A stretch of DNA of 64,000 bases, taken from positions 62,001 to 126,000 of the forward strand of contig NZ_UETD01000003.1 in assembly GCF_900116855.1 (NCBI RefSeq), written 5' to 3'. The notes under the pieces were generated by a model. That model had not been told where the DNA came from. It saw only the letters and a program-made list of their open reading frames with translations, and did no database searches. Both the position numbers and the translations under genes were made by a program. Below are positions 16,167-24,446 of this stretch, one piece after another; within the stretch, counting starts at the first letter, position 1, and each line of letters begins with the position of its first letter. Source of the stretch: Ruminococcus flavefaciens (lineage in GTDB: Bacteria; Bacillota; Clostridia; Oscillospirales; Ruminococcaceae).

Positions 16167-18539
16167 ATGAAAAAGACAGCAGCATTCATCGCAGCCTGCG
16201 TAGTTTCGGGCTGCACAATGACCGCGCCCTTGAACGGTATCCCGAGAAATACCGCCAATGCGGCAGGCGGCTACGACATGAACGTGACAGTTGACCTGAA
16301 GGGCGAGCGCAAGGAGATATCTCCTCTTATCTATGGCGTGAACCAGTACACCGCCGACCTGAAGGACGTTACCGCAACAGCTGTACGTCAGGGCGGAAAC
16401 CGTATGACCGCCTACAACTGGGAGACAAACGCCTCAAACGCCGGCTCGGACTGGAAGCACAGCTCCGACAATAACCTTTCGGACTCCAGCGACCCTGCGG
16501 ACTGCGTACAGGTGCTCTCAAAGCAGGCAGCCAAGTACAACGTGAACTACAAGCTCACCACATTACAGCTTGCAGGCTATGTTTCGGCAGATAAGGACGG
16601 CACAGTAACCGAGGAGGAGAAGGCTCCCTCAAAGCGCTGGAACAAGGTGGTCCTCACAAAGAACGCTCCGTTCGCGGATACTCCCGACCTCGATGACGGA
16701 GTTGTCTACATGGACGAGTATGTGAACTACATCATCAACAAGCTGGGCGACTCACAGTCTGCAACAGGCATACAGGGCTACAGCCTTGACAATGAGCCTG
16801 TTCTCTGGAACGATACCCACAGCAGGATGCATCCCGAGCCTGTTACCATCGAGGAGCTGGGCAGCAAGTCCATCGAGATGGCAAAGGCTGTCAAGAAGCT
16901 TGACCCCAAGGCTGAGGTATTCGGTCCCGCACTCTACGGCTATACTGCATTCGACCACCTCGACGATGACGAGCAGCACGACGAGTGGGAGAAGATTAAG
17001 AGCGAAAACAACTACCACTGGTACCTTGACTGCTATCTGGACCAGATGCACAAGGCTTCCGAGGAGAGCGGCACAAGACTCCTCGACGTTCTGGATATAC
17101 ACTATTATTCCGAGTCCGCAAGAAACGGCATCGAGGACAGATTACAGTCCGTCCGCACTCTCTATGAGAAAGGCTTCTCGGAGAACAGCTGGATAGGACA
17201 GTGGTGCATGGAGAACGTGCCGATACTTCCCACTATACAGAAGTCCATCGACACATATTACCCCGGAACAAAGCTGGGTATCTCCGAGTACAACTTCGGC
17301 GGCGGCGACAATGCTTCCGGCACTATCGCGCAGGCTGAGGCACTGGGCTGCTATGCGGATCAGGGCGTTTACTTCGCAACTCTCTGGGGCGGCGAGCCTT
17401 ACATCCTTTCGGGCATAGACCTCTACACAAACTACGACGGCAAGGGCGGCAGCTTCGGCGATACACTCATCCCTGCTTCCACCGAGGACGTTTCAAAGTC
17501 GAGCACATATGCAGCTGTGGATGCAGATGATGACTCTGAGGTCACTGTAATGATCACAAACAAGGACCTGAACAGCAGCGAGAATGCTGTCATCGACCTC
17601 AAGAACGCTGACAAGACTTATAAGTCAGCAGCAGTTTACGCTGTATACGGCGATACAGAGGAGATAAGACTCATCGACATCATCAAGGACGTTGAGGACA
17701 ACAAGGTGAAGGCAGAGCTTCCTGCTTTCTCAGCAGCTATGGTAGTAGTTTCCGACAAGGCAGACGCATTTGACGGTCTCAAGACCTATTCAGAGAGCAA
17801 GCCCGAGGTAAAGACTGTTGAGATCACTGATATCGAGTCCATTACCAACGACAAGGGCTTCGTGGTAGTTCCCATCGAGGACGCTGAGCACCTTTCAAAG
17901 ATCATCATCAACGGCTCTGTTACATCTCCCGCAGGTTCAAGCTGGGGCACAGCAGGCTGTGCAGTATGCATGAACGTAAAGGCTAAGGACGGCACAGGCT
18001 TCTGGACATACAAGAGCTATTCACTTTCACTGGGAAGCAACTCCACAGCAACAGTAAAGTTCGACGGTATCTTCACCAAGGAGACAGGTGAGGGTGAAGA
18101 AAAGGTAAAGGAAGACCTTGAAGCTACCATAATCGAGGGAAAGGTAGAGCTCCAGCAGTGGTGGGACGCTTCCGAAAAGGAAGACCACGTTGAGCTGAAG
18201 TACAACAACATTCAGGTGGTATATGAGTATCCTCAGGGCGAGGCTCCCAAGGAGACAACAACTACTACCACGACCACTGTTACATCAACAACGACTACAA
18301 CTGTTACCACAACAGGCGGTGACAAGGACACAGCTTACGGCGATGCTAACTGCGACGGTACAGTTGAGCTGGCAGACGCTATACTTATCATGCAGAGCCT
18401 TGCAAATCCCAACAAGTACACTATTACAGAGCAGGGCAGGATCAACGGCGACGTTGACAAGACCACCAAGGGACTTACCTCGGGAGATGCCCTCCGCATT
18501 CAGGAGTTCCTCCTTCACATAATCGACAGTCTTTCATGA
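16167..18539 (+). CDS. Cellulosomal glycoside hydrolase family 44 (endoglucanase/xyloglucanase) with dockerin
   Basis: A 790-residue exported enzyme. The signal peptide ends near ANA (residue 32), though a VSGC lipobox-like motif occurs at 13-16. Residues about 35-530 are a GH44 catalytic module: Glu210 in GYSLDNEPVLW is the expected acid/base and Glu374 in GISEYNFGGG the nucleophile. Residues about 550-690 form a beta-rich module, probably a carbohydrate-binding module like those paired with GH44 in ruminococci (CBM76-like, uncertain). A Thr-rich linker leads to a dockerin with two calcium loops (DANCDGTVELAD and the degenerate GDVDKTTKGLTSGD). The enzyme would cleave beta-1,4-glucans such as xyloglucan or CMC while docked on a scaffoldin. 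The start follows CGGAGGA. Confidence 0.95.
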   Translation: MKKTAAFIAACVVSGCTMTAPLNGIPRNTANAAGGYDMNVTVDLKGERKEISPLIYGVNQYTADLKDVTATAVRQGGNRMTAYNWETNASNAGSDWKHSSDNNLSDSSDPADCVQVLSKQAAKYNVNYKLTTLQLAGYVSADKDGTVTEEEKAPSKRWNKVVLTKNAPFADTPDLDDGVVYMDEYVNYIINKLGDSQSATGIQGYSLDNEPVLWNDTHSRMHPEPVTIEELGSKSIEMAKAVKKLDPKAEVFGPALYGYTAFDHLDDDEQHDEWEKIKSENNYHWYLDCYLDQMHKASEESGTRLLDVLDIHYYSESARNGIEDRLQSVRTLYEKGFSENSWIGQWCMENVPILPTIQKSIDTYYPGTKLGISEYNFGGGDNASGTIAQAEALGCYADQGVYFATLWGGEPYILSGIDLYTNYDGKGGSFGDTLIPASTEDVSKSSTYAAVDADDDSEVTVMITNKDLNSSENAVIDLKNADKTYKSAAVYAVYGDTEEIRLIDIIKDVEDNKVKAELPAFSAAMVVVSDKADAFDGLKTYSESKPEVKTVEITDIESITNDKGFVVVPIEDAEHLSKIIINGSVTSPAGSSWGTAGCAVCMNVKAKDGTGFWTYKSYSLSLGSNSTATVKFDGIFTKETGEGEEKVKEDLEATIIEGKVELQQWWDASEKEDHVELKYNNIQVVYEYPQGEAPKETTTTTTTTVTSTTTTTVTTTGGDKDTAYGDANCDGTVELADAILIMQSLANPNKYTITEQGRINGDVDKTTKGLTSGDALRIQEFLLHIIDSLS

Positions 18540-18564
18540 CTGAAATAATACCCTCTCTCAAAAA

Positions 18565-18621
18565 GGCACCTGTCTGACAGGTGCCAATGCCCCTGAGCGC
18601 TGAAAAGTGCTCGGGGCATTG
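18565..18621 (+). terminator. Double hairpin after GH44; second half is a repeated element
   Basis: GGCACCTGT-CTG-ACAGGTGCC (18565-18585) is a perfect 9-bp stem. It is followed at once by AATGCCCCTGAGCGC...GCTCGGGGCATT (18586-18620). The second hairpin recurs in close form at 27985-28018 and 51534-51562, each time near a gene end. Confidence 0.6.
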
Positions 18622-18641
18622 TGTTATTTATCTGCTGAGAT

Positions 18642-18674
18642 AAATCATAATTTTGCGGAGCAAAACTATGATTT
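18642..18674. repeat. AAATCATAATTT-type palindromic repeat
   Basis: AAATCATAATTTTGC and GCAAAACTATGATTT flank GGA. Related copies lie at 27790-27828, 27953-27970 and 31337-31360. The start of the 18540-18877 gene-free stretch is the terminator pair above, and the rest is repeats. Confidence 0.65.
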
Positions 18675-18702
18675 GAGCCGTTAGCCCTTAGCCGTTAGCT
18701 AA

Positions 18703-18779
18703 TGTAGGGGACGCCGCCCTCGGCGTCCCGTTGGGCGTGTAATAAATTTCGCGGGACGCCGAGGGCGGCGTCCCCTACA
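18703..18779. repeat. Perfect 28-bp inverted repeat (GGGGACGCCG element)
   Basis: The arm at 18703-18730 (TGTAGGGGACGCCGCCCTCG then GCGTCCCG) and the arm at 18752-18779 are exact reverse complements around a 21-nt loop. Partial, diverged relatives occur near 27737-27760 and 31219-31317. No coding capacity; it looks like a non-autonomous mobile or structured repeat. Confidence 0.75.
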
Positions 18780-18846
18780 AATATAAATTCCGATTTAGCT
18801 TTGCAACACGCAAGGGCGTAAATGATCGGACCATGCACTAACAAAT

Positions 18847-18877
18847 AAAAGCTCCCGAAGCATATTCGGGAGCTTTT
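18847..18877. terminator. Terminator of the diguanylate cyclase gene
   Basis: AAAAGCTCCCGA and TCGGGAGCTTTTT form a strong stem ending one base before the minus-strand stop codon at 18878. On that strand it is followed by a T run. Confidence 0.85.
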
Positions 18878-19990
18878 TCAGTCTGTATATTCCGTATGGT
18901 TCTTGCCGTTGTTCTTGCCCTTGTAGAGCCTCTTGTCGGCATGAGTGATAACGGTGTCTATCTTGTCGGTGGGGATACCCTCGCTGACGCCGAAGGTCAT
19001 GGTCACTCCGAAAAGGCAGTCGTCTATCTCGAAGGTGTGAGCCCTGAGAGACTTGTGCATCTGGTCGGTGAAGTCCAGACCGTCAACTATCTGGGATTCG
19101 GGCAGTACGAAGAGGAATTCCTCACCGCCCCATCTTGCAGCATAGCCGCCGTCGGGTATCATGCTTATGAAAAGGTTTGCCACATAAACCAGTACCTTAT
19201 CGCCTGTGTCATGTCCATAGGTGTCGTTGATCTTCTTGAAGTTGTCGATGTCTCCGATACCGATGACGTATCGGCTTCTGGGAGTAGCGCTGTTGCGTCG
19301 TATCTCCCTTATCTTCTCGTTCATTGCGCGGCGGTTGAAGAGCTGGGTCAGCGGATCAATGGAAGCTGCTTTCTTGAACTCCTCGCTCTGCGCAGTGAGT
19401 CTGTATTCCATATCCACGCGGTTGAGCATATACACCGTAAGGGTGTATACAAGGAAAAGGATGCCGATGACCGCGTTGAGTATGTACAATGCGTTTATGA
19501 TCTTATTATCCGTAAAGACGTATTTCAGGTCTGCATGGCGGTTTCTTCTTACCCTCAGCCACAGGAAAAGTCCCATTGAGACTGCCGTGAAAATGTACGG
19601 CACAAGAAGTCTTCCCTTCATCATTAGAAAGATAATGGGTATAAGTATGAGAAGGAATATGCCGAAATCCGCATCCCATCCCATGAGGTAGGTTGCCAGA
19701 GCGGCATGGATTATGACCTCAGACGCGGCGGTGTAAAGAAGGATACTGTGACCTTTCCTCAGGGTGAGGACGAGTATAACGAGTGTGAGATAGAATACCA
19801 CGCTGAATATATTGAAATACATCATTTCCCTGACTTTGAGTACAAGGAACATTATAAGATAGGTCGAATGAGCGAGAAGGCAGAGTGCAAAACCGATTGC
19901 GTAGATGAATTTTTCATTGGTCTCTTCAAACAGCTTTCGGTTATTTGCGACAAATTCGCGTACTATTTCAGAGCTTCTGCCCGAACTCAT
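18878..19990 (-). CDS. Membrane diguanylate cyclase (GGDEF)
   Basis: A 370-residue protein counted from ATG 19990 (a GTG four codons upstream is also in frame). About six hydrophobic helices occupy residues 30-190, making an integral membrane sensor module of unknown ligand. The C-terminal 165 residues are a GGDEF domain: DPLTQLFNRRAMNEKI, GDIDNFKKINDTYGHDTGD and the active-site loop RWGGEEF. An RxxD inhibitory site is absent at its usual position. It should make cyclic di-GMP from two GTP. It stands alone between repeat-rich spacers. Confidence 0.93.
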   Translation of the reverse strand: MSSGRSSEIVREFVANNRKLFEETNEKFIYAIGFALCLLAHSTYLIMFLVLKVREMMYFNIFSVVFYLTLVILVLTLRKGHSILLYTAASEVIIHAALATYLMGWDADFGIFLLILIPIIFLMMKGRLLVPYIFTAVSMGLFLWLRVRRNRHADLKYVFTDNKIINALYILNAVIGILFLVYTLTVYMLNRVDMEYRLTAQSEEFKKAASIDPLTQLFNRRAMNEKIREIRRNSATPRSRYVIGIGDIDNFKKINDTYGHDTGDKVLVYVANLFISMIPDGGYAARWGGEEFLFVLPESQIVDGLDFTDQMHKSLRAHTFEIDDCLFGVTMTFGVSEGIPTDKIDTVITHADKRLYKGKNNGKNHTEYTD

Positions 19991-20121
19991 AAAAACTATC
20001 ACTTCCCTTCGGGTGATGTGATGAGAGGTTCAGATCTATACTAATATATTATATAACATATCCGCGCAGATTGCAATAAACAAAATGTAAAATTTGCATA
20101 ACGGGATCAGAAAATATACTG

Positions 20122-20589
20122 TTATTTTTGTGAGGGTGGGTTTTCGGCGATATACCTGTCGAGTATCTCAGCCGCAGTGCGCACGAACTTTATGCAGGGG
20201 CGCACCTTGTAGTACTGCTCGGTCCGCTTTTCCGGCTCGGGGGTGCTTGTCACCTTCAGCCCTTTGAGAAGCTCACGGCAGATGATCGTGTCATGCTTTT
20301 CTTTGAAAAGAGCGGCAAGCTCCTGTATCCGCTTGTAGTGCTCGGTCTTTTCCTCATGGGTGTAGCTCTCGCCGAGGCCGTAGAGAATACCTGCGATCAT
20401 GAACATTGCAGAGCAGGTGCCGCAGACCTCCCTCATGCGTCCCATACCTCCTCCGAAAGAGGACGAAAGGCGCAGCGCAAGGTCGCAGTCCATGCCGGTA
20501 ATGTCGGAAAATGCGGCGAAAACAGACTGGGAACAGTTAAGCCCTCCCGCGAAGAGCTGACAGGCTTTTTCAGCGTGATCCGATGACAT
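20122..20589 (-). CDS. C_GCAxxG_C_C family protein
   Basis: A 155-residue protein from ATG 20589, chosen because AAGGAG lies 8 bp before it; an upstream in-frame start at 20700 would add a Cys-rich stretch with no ribosome binding site. It has the CSQSVFAAF segment, the FGGGMGRMREVCGTCSAMF core and a late PCIKFVRTAAEIL, matching the C_GCAxxG_C_C family, in which spaced cysteines probably bind a metal or redox centre. Members are often near electron-transfer or metal genes, but the function is not known. The next gene to the right is divergent. Confidence 0.85.
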   Translation of the reverse strand: MSSDHAEKACQLFAGGLNCSQSVFAAFSDITGMDCDLALRLSSSFGGGMGRMREVCGTCSAMFMIAGILYGLGESYTHEEKTEHYKRIQELAALFKEKHDTIICRELLKGLKVTSTPEPEKRTEQYYKVRPCIKFVRTAAEILDRYIAENPPSQK

Positions 20590-20783
20590 TTCAACAACTC
20601 CTTGAATATAAGTCTGTTGGGGAAAACAAATCATATCAGCAAGGCAGCATGACAGCCTGTCCCCTATGCAGAAACAGGTGAAAAGCCTGCATTTCCGCAT
20701 CGACTTTATAGTGTTCGGTCAGAATTATTATATAACAAATCACGCTGAAAATCAACATTTACAGCACAAAAGCAAAAAATAAA

Positions 20784-20801
20784 TGTTAGTGTCTGATAAC
20801 A
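20784..20801. promoter_or_regulatory. Operator-like box upstream of the IscU-like/GGGtGRT promoter
   Basis: TGTTAG-TGTCTG-ATAACA. It matches the suf box at 29112 in 16 of 18 positions and shares the GTTAG-N6-xTAAC layout of the iron boxes. It ends 29 bp before the -35. Confidence 0.6.
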
Positions 20802-20830
20802 ATTGTAGCTCGTATTTTTATCGTTTTTTC

Positions 20831-20859
20831 TTGATTAAGAAGGGGAAATGTTGTATAAT
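20831..20859 (+). promoter_or_regulatory. Promoter of the IscU-like/GGGtGRT operon
   Basis: TTGATT (20831-20836), a 17-bp spacer, TATAAT (20854-20859). The hexamers and spacer length are the same as at the suf promoter (29201-29229). Confidence 0.85.
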
Positions 20860-20917
20860 AAATCTTGTATGCAGGGCAGATTATCCGGCTGCCTAAAAAC
20901 CGAAAGGAGTATTTATA

Positions 20918-21610
20918 ATGATTTATTCGCACGAAGTTGAAACAATGTGCCCTATCGCACAGGGCGTTGCTCACGGCGCTGCTCCGATACCCGAGGAGGC
21001 TAAGTGGGTCAAGGCTAAGGAGATAAAGGATATTTCAGGCTTTACACACGGAATCGGCTGGTGTGCACCTCAGCAGGGTACCTGCAAGCTCACACTCAAC
21101 GTCAAGGAAGGCGTTATCCAGGAGGCACTTGTTGAGACTATCGGCTGCTCGGGCATGACTCATTCCGCAGCTATGGCTGCTGAGATCCTTCCCGGCAGAA
21201 CTATACTCGAGGCTCTTAACACTGACCTCGTTTGTGACGCTATCAACACAGCTATGAGAGAGCTCTTCCTCCAGATCGTTTACGGACGTTCACAGTCTGC
21301 ATTCTCTGAGGGCGGTCTCGTTGTAGGTGCTGGTCTTGAGGACCTCGGTAAGGGCCTCCGTTCACAGATCGGTACTACATACGGTACTCTAAAGAAGGGT
21401 CCCCGCTACCTGGAGCTCACAGACGGCTACATCACAGGTCTCGCTCTTAATGAGGACGACGAGATCATCGGCTACAAGTTCATCAACTTCGGTAAGATGA
21501 TGGACTTCATCAAGGCAGGCGATGATGCAAATACTGCATTTGAAAAGGCTCAGGGCCAGTACGGCAGAGTTGCTGACGCAGTTAAGATCGTTGATCCCAG
21601 AAAAGAATAA
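20918..21610 (+). CDS. IscU/NifU-like iron-sulfur scaffold-type protein (partner of GGGtGRT)
   Basis: A 230-residue soluble protein. Residues about 45-120 resemble the IscU/NifU N-terminal fold, with cysteines in GIGWCAPQQGTCKL and in ETIGCSGMTHSAAMAAE. The second half (YLELTDGYITGLALNEDDEI onward) is specific to this clostridial pair. Such proteins are often annotated as Fe-S cluster assembly scaffold; whether this one builds clusters is unproven. AAAGGAG precedes the ATG at 20918. It sits 14 bp before the GGGtGRT gene and has a consensus promoter with an upstream box shared with suf, supporting an Fe-S role. Confidence 0.8.
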   Translation: MIYSHEVETMCPIAQGVAHGAAPIPEEAKWVKAKEIKDISGFTHGIGWCAPQQGTCKLTLNVKEGVIQEALVETIGCSGMTHSAAMAAEILPGRTILEALNTDLVCDAINTAMRELFLQIVYGRSQSAFSEGGLVVGAGLEDLGKGLRSQIGTTYGTLKKGPRYLELTDGYITGLALNEDDEIIGYKFINFGKMMDFIKAGDDANTAFEKAQGQYGRVADAVKIVDPRKE

Positions 21611-21624
21611 GGAGGACTTGTAAA

Positions 21625-22623
21625 ATGGCTTTATTTGAATCATATGAGAGACGTGAGAAGCAGATCCTCGACGTTCTCAAGAACTACGGCATCAGCTCCA
21701 TCGAGGAGTGCGCTGACGTATGTAAGGCAAAGGGTCTGGATATCTATAAGCTCGTTGAGGGCATCCAGCCTATCTGTTTTGAAAATGCAAAGTGGGCTTA
21801 CACAGTAGGCTGCGCTATCGCTATAAAGAAGGGCTGCACAAGAGCTGCTGACGCTGCTGCAGCTATCGGTGAAGGCCTCCAGGCTTTCTGCATCCCCGGT
21901 TCTGTTGCTGATCAGCGTAAGGTTGGTCTCGGTCACGGTAACCTCGGCAAGATGCTCCTTGAGGAAGATACAGAGTGTTTCGCATTCCTCGCAGGTCACG
22001 AGTCATTCGCTGCTGCTGAGGGTGCTATCGGTATCGCTGAGAAGGCTAACAAGGTTCGTCAGAAGCCCCTCCGCGTTATCCTCAACGGTCTCGGCAAGGA
22101 CGCTGCTCAGATCATTGCTCGTATCAACGGCTTTACATACATTGAGACAGAGATGGACTACGCTACAGGCGAGGTCAAGGAAGTATTCCGCAAGGCATAC
22201 TCAGACGGTCTCCGTGCGAAGGTCAACTGCTACGGCGCTAACGACGTAAGAGAAGGCGTTGCTATCATGTGGAAGGAAAACGTTGACGTTTCCATCACAG
22301 GTAACTCCACTAACCCCACACGTTTCCAGCACCCCGTTGCAGGTACATATAAGAAGGAGCGTACAGACGCAGGCAAGAAGTACTTCTCAGTTGCTTCAGG
22401 CGGCGGTACAGGACGTACTCTCCACCCCGACAACATGGCTGCAGGCCCTGCTTCCTACGGTATGACAGATACTATGGGACGTATGCACTCTGACGCTCAG
22501 TTCGCAGGTTCATCTTCAGTTCCTGCTCACGTTGAGATGATGGGTCTTATCGGTATGGGCAACAACCCGATGGTTGGTGCAACAGTTGCTTGCGCAGTTG
22601 CTGTTGAAGAGGCTATGAAGTAA
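21625..22623 (+). CDS. GGGtGRT family protein
   Basis: A 332-residue soluble protein bearing the family name motif in SVASGGGTGRTLHPDN. Other conserved parts are CFAFLAGHESFAAAEGAIGI and the C-terminal HVEMMGLIGMGNNPMVGAT. The family is strongly conserved in anaerobic Firmicutes and has no established activity. The tight pairing with an IscU-like protein (14 bp apart, AAGGAGG start) and the suf-like upstream box suggest a linked Fe-S or metal task. Codon use is highly biased toward C-ending codons, as in well-expressed genes such as rpoB here, so it may be abundant. Confidence 0.9.
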   Translation: MALFESYERREKQILDVLKNYGISSIEECADVCKAKGLDIYKLVEGIQPICFENAKWAYTVGCAIAIKKGCTRAADAAAAIGEGLQAFCIPGSVADQRKVGLGHGNLGKMLLEEDTECFAFLAGHESFAAAEGAIGIAEKANKVRQKPLRVILNGLGKDAAQIIARINGFTYIETEMDYATGEVKEVFRKAYSDGLRAKVNCYGANDVREGVAIMWKENVDVSITGNSTNPTRFQHPVAGTYKKERTDAGKKYFSVASGGGTGRTLHPDNMAAGPASYGMTDTMGRMHSDAQFAGSSSVPAHVEMMGLIGMGNNPMVGATVACAVAVEEAMK

Positions 22624-22647
22624 TTCATTACCGAATATAAAAATAAA

Positions 22648-22675
22648 GGGCAGTCCTTAGGGACTGCCTTTTTTA
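22648..22675 (+). terminator. Terminator after GGGtGRT
   Basis: GGCAGTCC and GGACTGCC arms with a short TTAG loop are followed by TTTTTT. A near-copy ends the next plus-strand gene at 23550-23576. Confidence 0.88.
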
Positions 22676-22996
22676 ACATTCTGTTACATTAGTGTATTTC
22701 CCGCTTTTTCTGGCGTCATCAGCACATTTACTACTCATAAAAACAATTTTATGTTCAAATTTAAAACTGCCATTTGGATTATAACCGTCTATATATTGTA
22801 AATCATACATATGACAGCTTTCTTCCATTCCACACCAATAACATTTACTTTTATGTGATTTTTTTTCTGATAACGTGGAGTAGCAACCAAATAGAATCAA
22901 TAATAGTATAATTGCTATTATGACTACAGCACAACCATTAGGTTTAGTGGAACTGTTGTTTGCATTTGGAAAATTTGAAATATTGTTGTTTGACAT
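22673..22996 (-). CDS. Small membrane protein with Cys-rich extracellular part, unknown
   Basis: A 107-residue protein counted from the ATG at 22996, which follows GGAGGG; a start ten codons upstream has no site. Residues 1-20 are Asn/Ser-rich, then comes one hydrophobic helix (CAVVIIAIILLLILFGCYS). The outer part has CYWCGMEESCHM and two more cysteines (SSKCADD, VTEC), suggesting a small metal-binding or disulfide-bonded fold. I do not recognise a family. The DNA is clearly more A+T-rich than its surroundings, as is the next gene, so the pair may be a recent arrival. Confidence 0.6.
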   Translation of the reverse strand: MSNNNISNFPNANNSSTKPNGCAVVIIAIILLLILFGCYSTLSEKKSHKSKCYWCGMEESCHMYDLQYIDGYNPNGSFKFEHKIVFMSSKCADDARKSGKYTNVTEC

Positions 22997-23221
22997 ACAA
23001 TCCCTCCTTCTTACTAATACTATCATTATTGAAATTTCAAATCAATATAAAAGGATTAAGCTTTACAATCTCTTAATAATAAATGTATGAAAGTACAAAA
23101 CAGGAGAATTGAATTTATTTATATTGCCTAATACATAATATTATAACAAATATATAATCTTATAAATAATTAAATTGATATGATATATTATGTATAATTT
23201 ATTATGTAGGAGGGTGATATA

Positions 23222-23548
23222 ATGATGAAAATCGACTTGCTTGCAATCGGTCAGCGCATACAGAATCAACGTCTTTCATTAGGTTATACTCAGCAATACG
23301 TTTACGAAAAGCTTGACATCTCACAAAATCACTATAGCCGTATCGAAAACGGTCACGCAGGCATGAGCTTTGAGATACTTCTTCAATTATCAGAGATACT
23401 TGAGATCTCCACCGATTATATCCTTATGGGGACTCCTGCTCCTACAGACAATATTGAGTTACTTAACAGTTATAAATTGCTGAATCAAAAGCAAAAGAAA
23501 TATATTGATGACCATATTAAGCTATTTGTAAATTCAAACTTAAAATAA
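23222..23548 (+). CDS. XRE-family helix-turn-helix regulator (small)
   Basis: A 108-residue protein; residues 8-65 form a Cro/C1 helix-turn-helix (RIQNQRLSLGYTQQYVYEKL, then SQNHYSRIENGHAGMS). The short C-terminal tail has no known domain. GGAGGGTGATATA precedes two consecutive ATG codons. It lies in an AT-rich islet (about 22680-23550) with the divergent small membrane protein, which it may regulate. A terminator almost identical to the one after GGGtGRT follows. Confidence 0.88.
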   Translation: MMKIDLLAIGQRIQNQRLSLGYTQQYVYEKLDISQNHYSRIENGHAGMSFEILLQLSEILEISTDYILMGTPAPTDNIELLNSYKLLNQKQKKYIDDHIKLFVNSNLK

Positions 23549-23549
23549 A

Positions 23550-23576
23550 AAGGCAGTCCTTGTGGACTGCCCTTTT
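23550..23576 (+). terminator. Terminator after the small XRE gene
   Basis: AGGCAGTCC-TTGT-GGACTGCC followed by CTTTTC. It ends just before the stop of the convergent gene at 23580 and could serve both strands. Confidence 0.85.
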
Positions 23577-23579
23577 CTT

Positions 23580-24446
23580 TTAGTTAATGACCGCAGGCTC
23601 ATCGCCGCTGTCGGGAAATTGGAGATTTGGCACAAGGCTGCCGTAGCCGTAGCTGTCGCCCGAAAAGCTGCTGCTGCACATTGGTATCACGCTGCCGTAG
23701 ACGGAGCTGCTGTCCGCTTTTACTACAAGCAGCAGGTCGGGAGTCTCCTTGACCGTATAGACGCTGTCACCGGGGTTGATACGGTAGTTCCCTGTGTCTC
23801 CGTAGCTGCCTGCGAAGTCGCTTACTTTGCCGATATATCTGTCCTGTGTAAAGGAGGAAATATTCACGGTGCTGTCGCGGTAGTCGGTGCCGTTATAGCT
23901 TATGCTGCTGACAAAGATACACCAGAGGTTTGCAGGGGGCGCTGTGGGTGTTTCCACGGCTGTTGTTGCGGTTGGGACATCGTTACTGTTGGTAACTGCG
24001 TTTCTCTCCGCAGTTGTCGCCCTTGCAGCAGTGGTGCTTTCAGCCGTGGTCTTTTCCTCCTCAGCGAACTGCTCCTCTGTATCGGGCTGCACCTCATGTA
24101 CGGAAGTCGCTTCTGCCTTTTCTGTGGTCGTGTTCTCGGGACTGTCTGTCCTTGATACAGCGACCTTTGTATCTACGACCGTACTGGTTTCTGAAAAGCT
24201 TGCTGCATAGCTTGAGCCGAAGCTTTCCACTCCTGCAATGGCGTTAAAGGACTTCACTCCTTCAGAGTCTGTACCCTTCCCGAAGGCTCCGCCGCTCCAG
24301 AGTGTGAACACAGCCGCACCTGCGGCGCACAGGGGAGCAACTGCCGCTGCTGTCCTTGTATATATCTTCCTTTTGCGCTTTTTCTCCGCCTCTATATCTT
24401 CAATGCGGCGGAAGACATTCTCTTTCATCTCATCATAGGTTTTCAT
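23580..24446 (-). CDS. Membrane-anchored protein encoded with an ECF sigma factor (probable anti-sigma)
   Basis: A 288-residue protein from ATG 24446, preceded by GGAGGG inside the sigma gene. Residues 1-27 are cytoplasmic and charged (MKTYDEMKENVFRRIEDIEA), followed by one hydrophobic helix (about 30-50), then a long Ser/Thr/Glu-rich outer linker and a C-terminal folded part (LWCIFVSSISYNGTDYRDST onward). The reading frame overlaps the sigma gene by 14 bp, the usual arrangement for a sigma/anti-sigma pair. The short cytoplasmic part would hold the sigma factor; no zinc-binding anti-sigma motif (HxxxCxxC) is seen, so the mechanism is open. Confidence 0.75.
   Translation of the reverse strand: MKTYDEMKENVFRRIEDIEAEKKRKRKIYTRTAAAVAPLCAAGAAVFTLWSGGAFGKGTDSEGVKSFNAIAGVESFGSSYAASFSETSTVVDTKVAVSRTDSPENTTTEKAEATSVHEVQPDTEEQFAEEEKTTAESTTAARATTAERNAVTNSNDVPTATTAVETPTAPPANLWCIFVSSISYNGTDYRDSTVNISSFTQDRYIGKVSDFAGSYGDTGNYRINPGDSVYTVKETPDLLLVVKADSSSVYGSVIPMCSSSFSGDSYGYGSLVPNLQFPDSGDEPAVIN

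Noticed and set aside
18690..18702. CGTTAGCTAATG as another operator box
   Set aside because: It lies in a repeat-rich region with no promoter, the half-sites have no 6-bp centre, and similar words recur as part of the repeat family.
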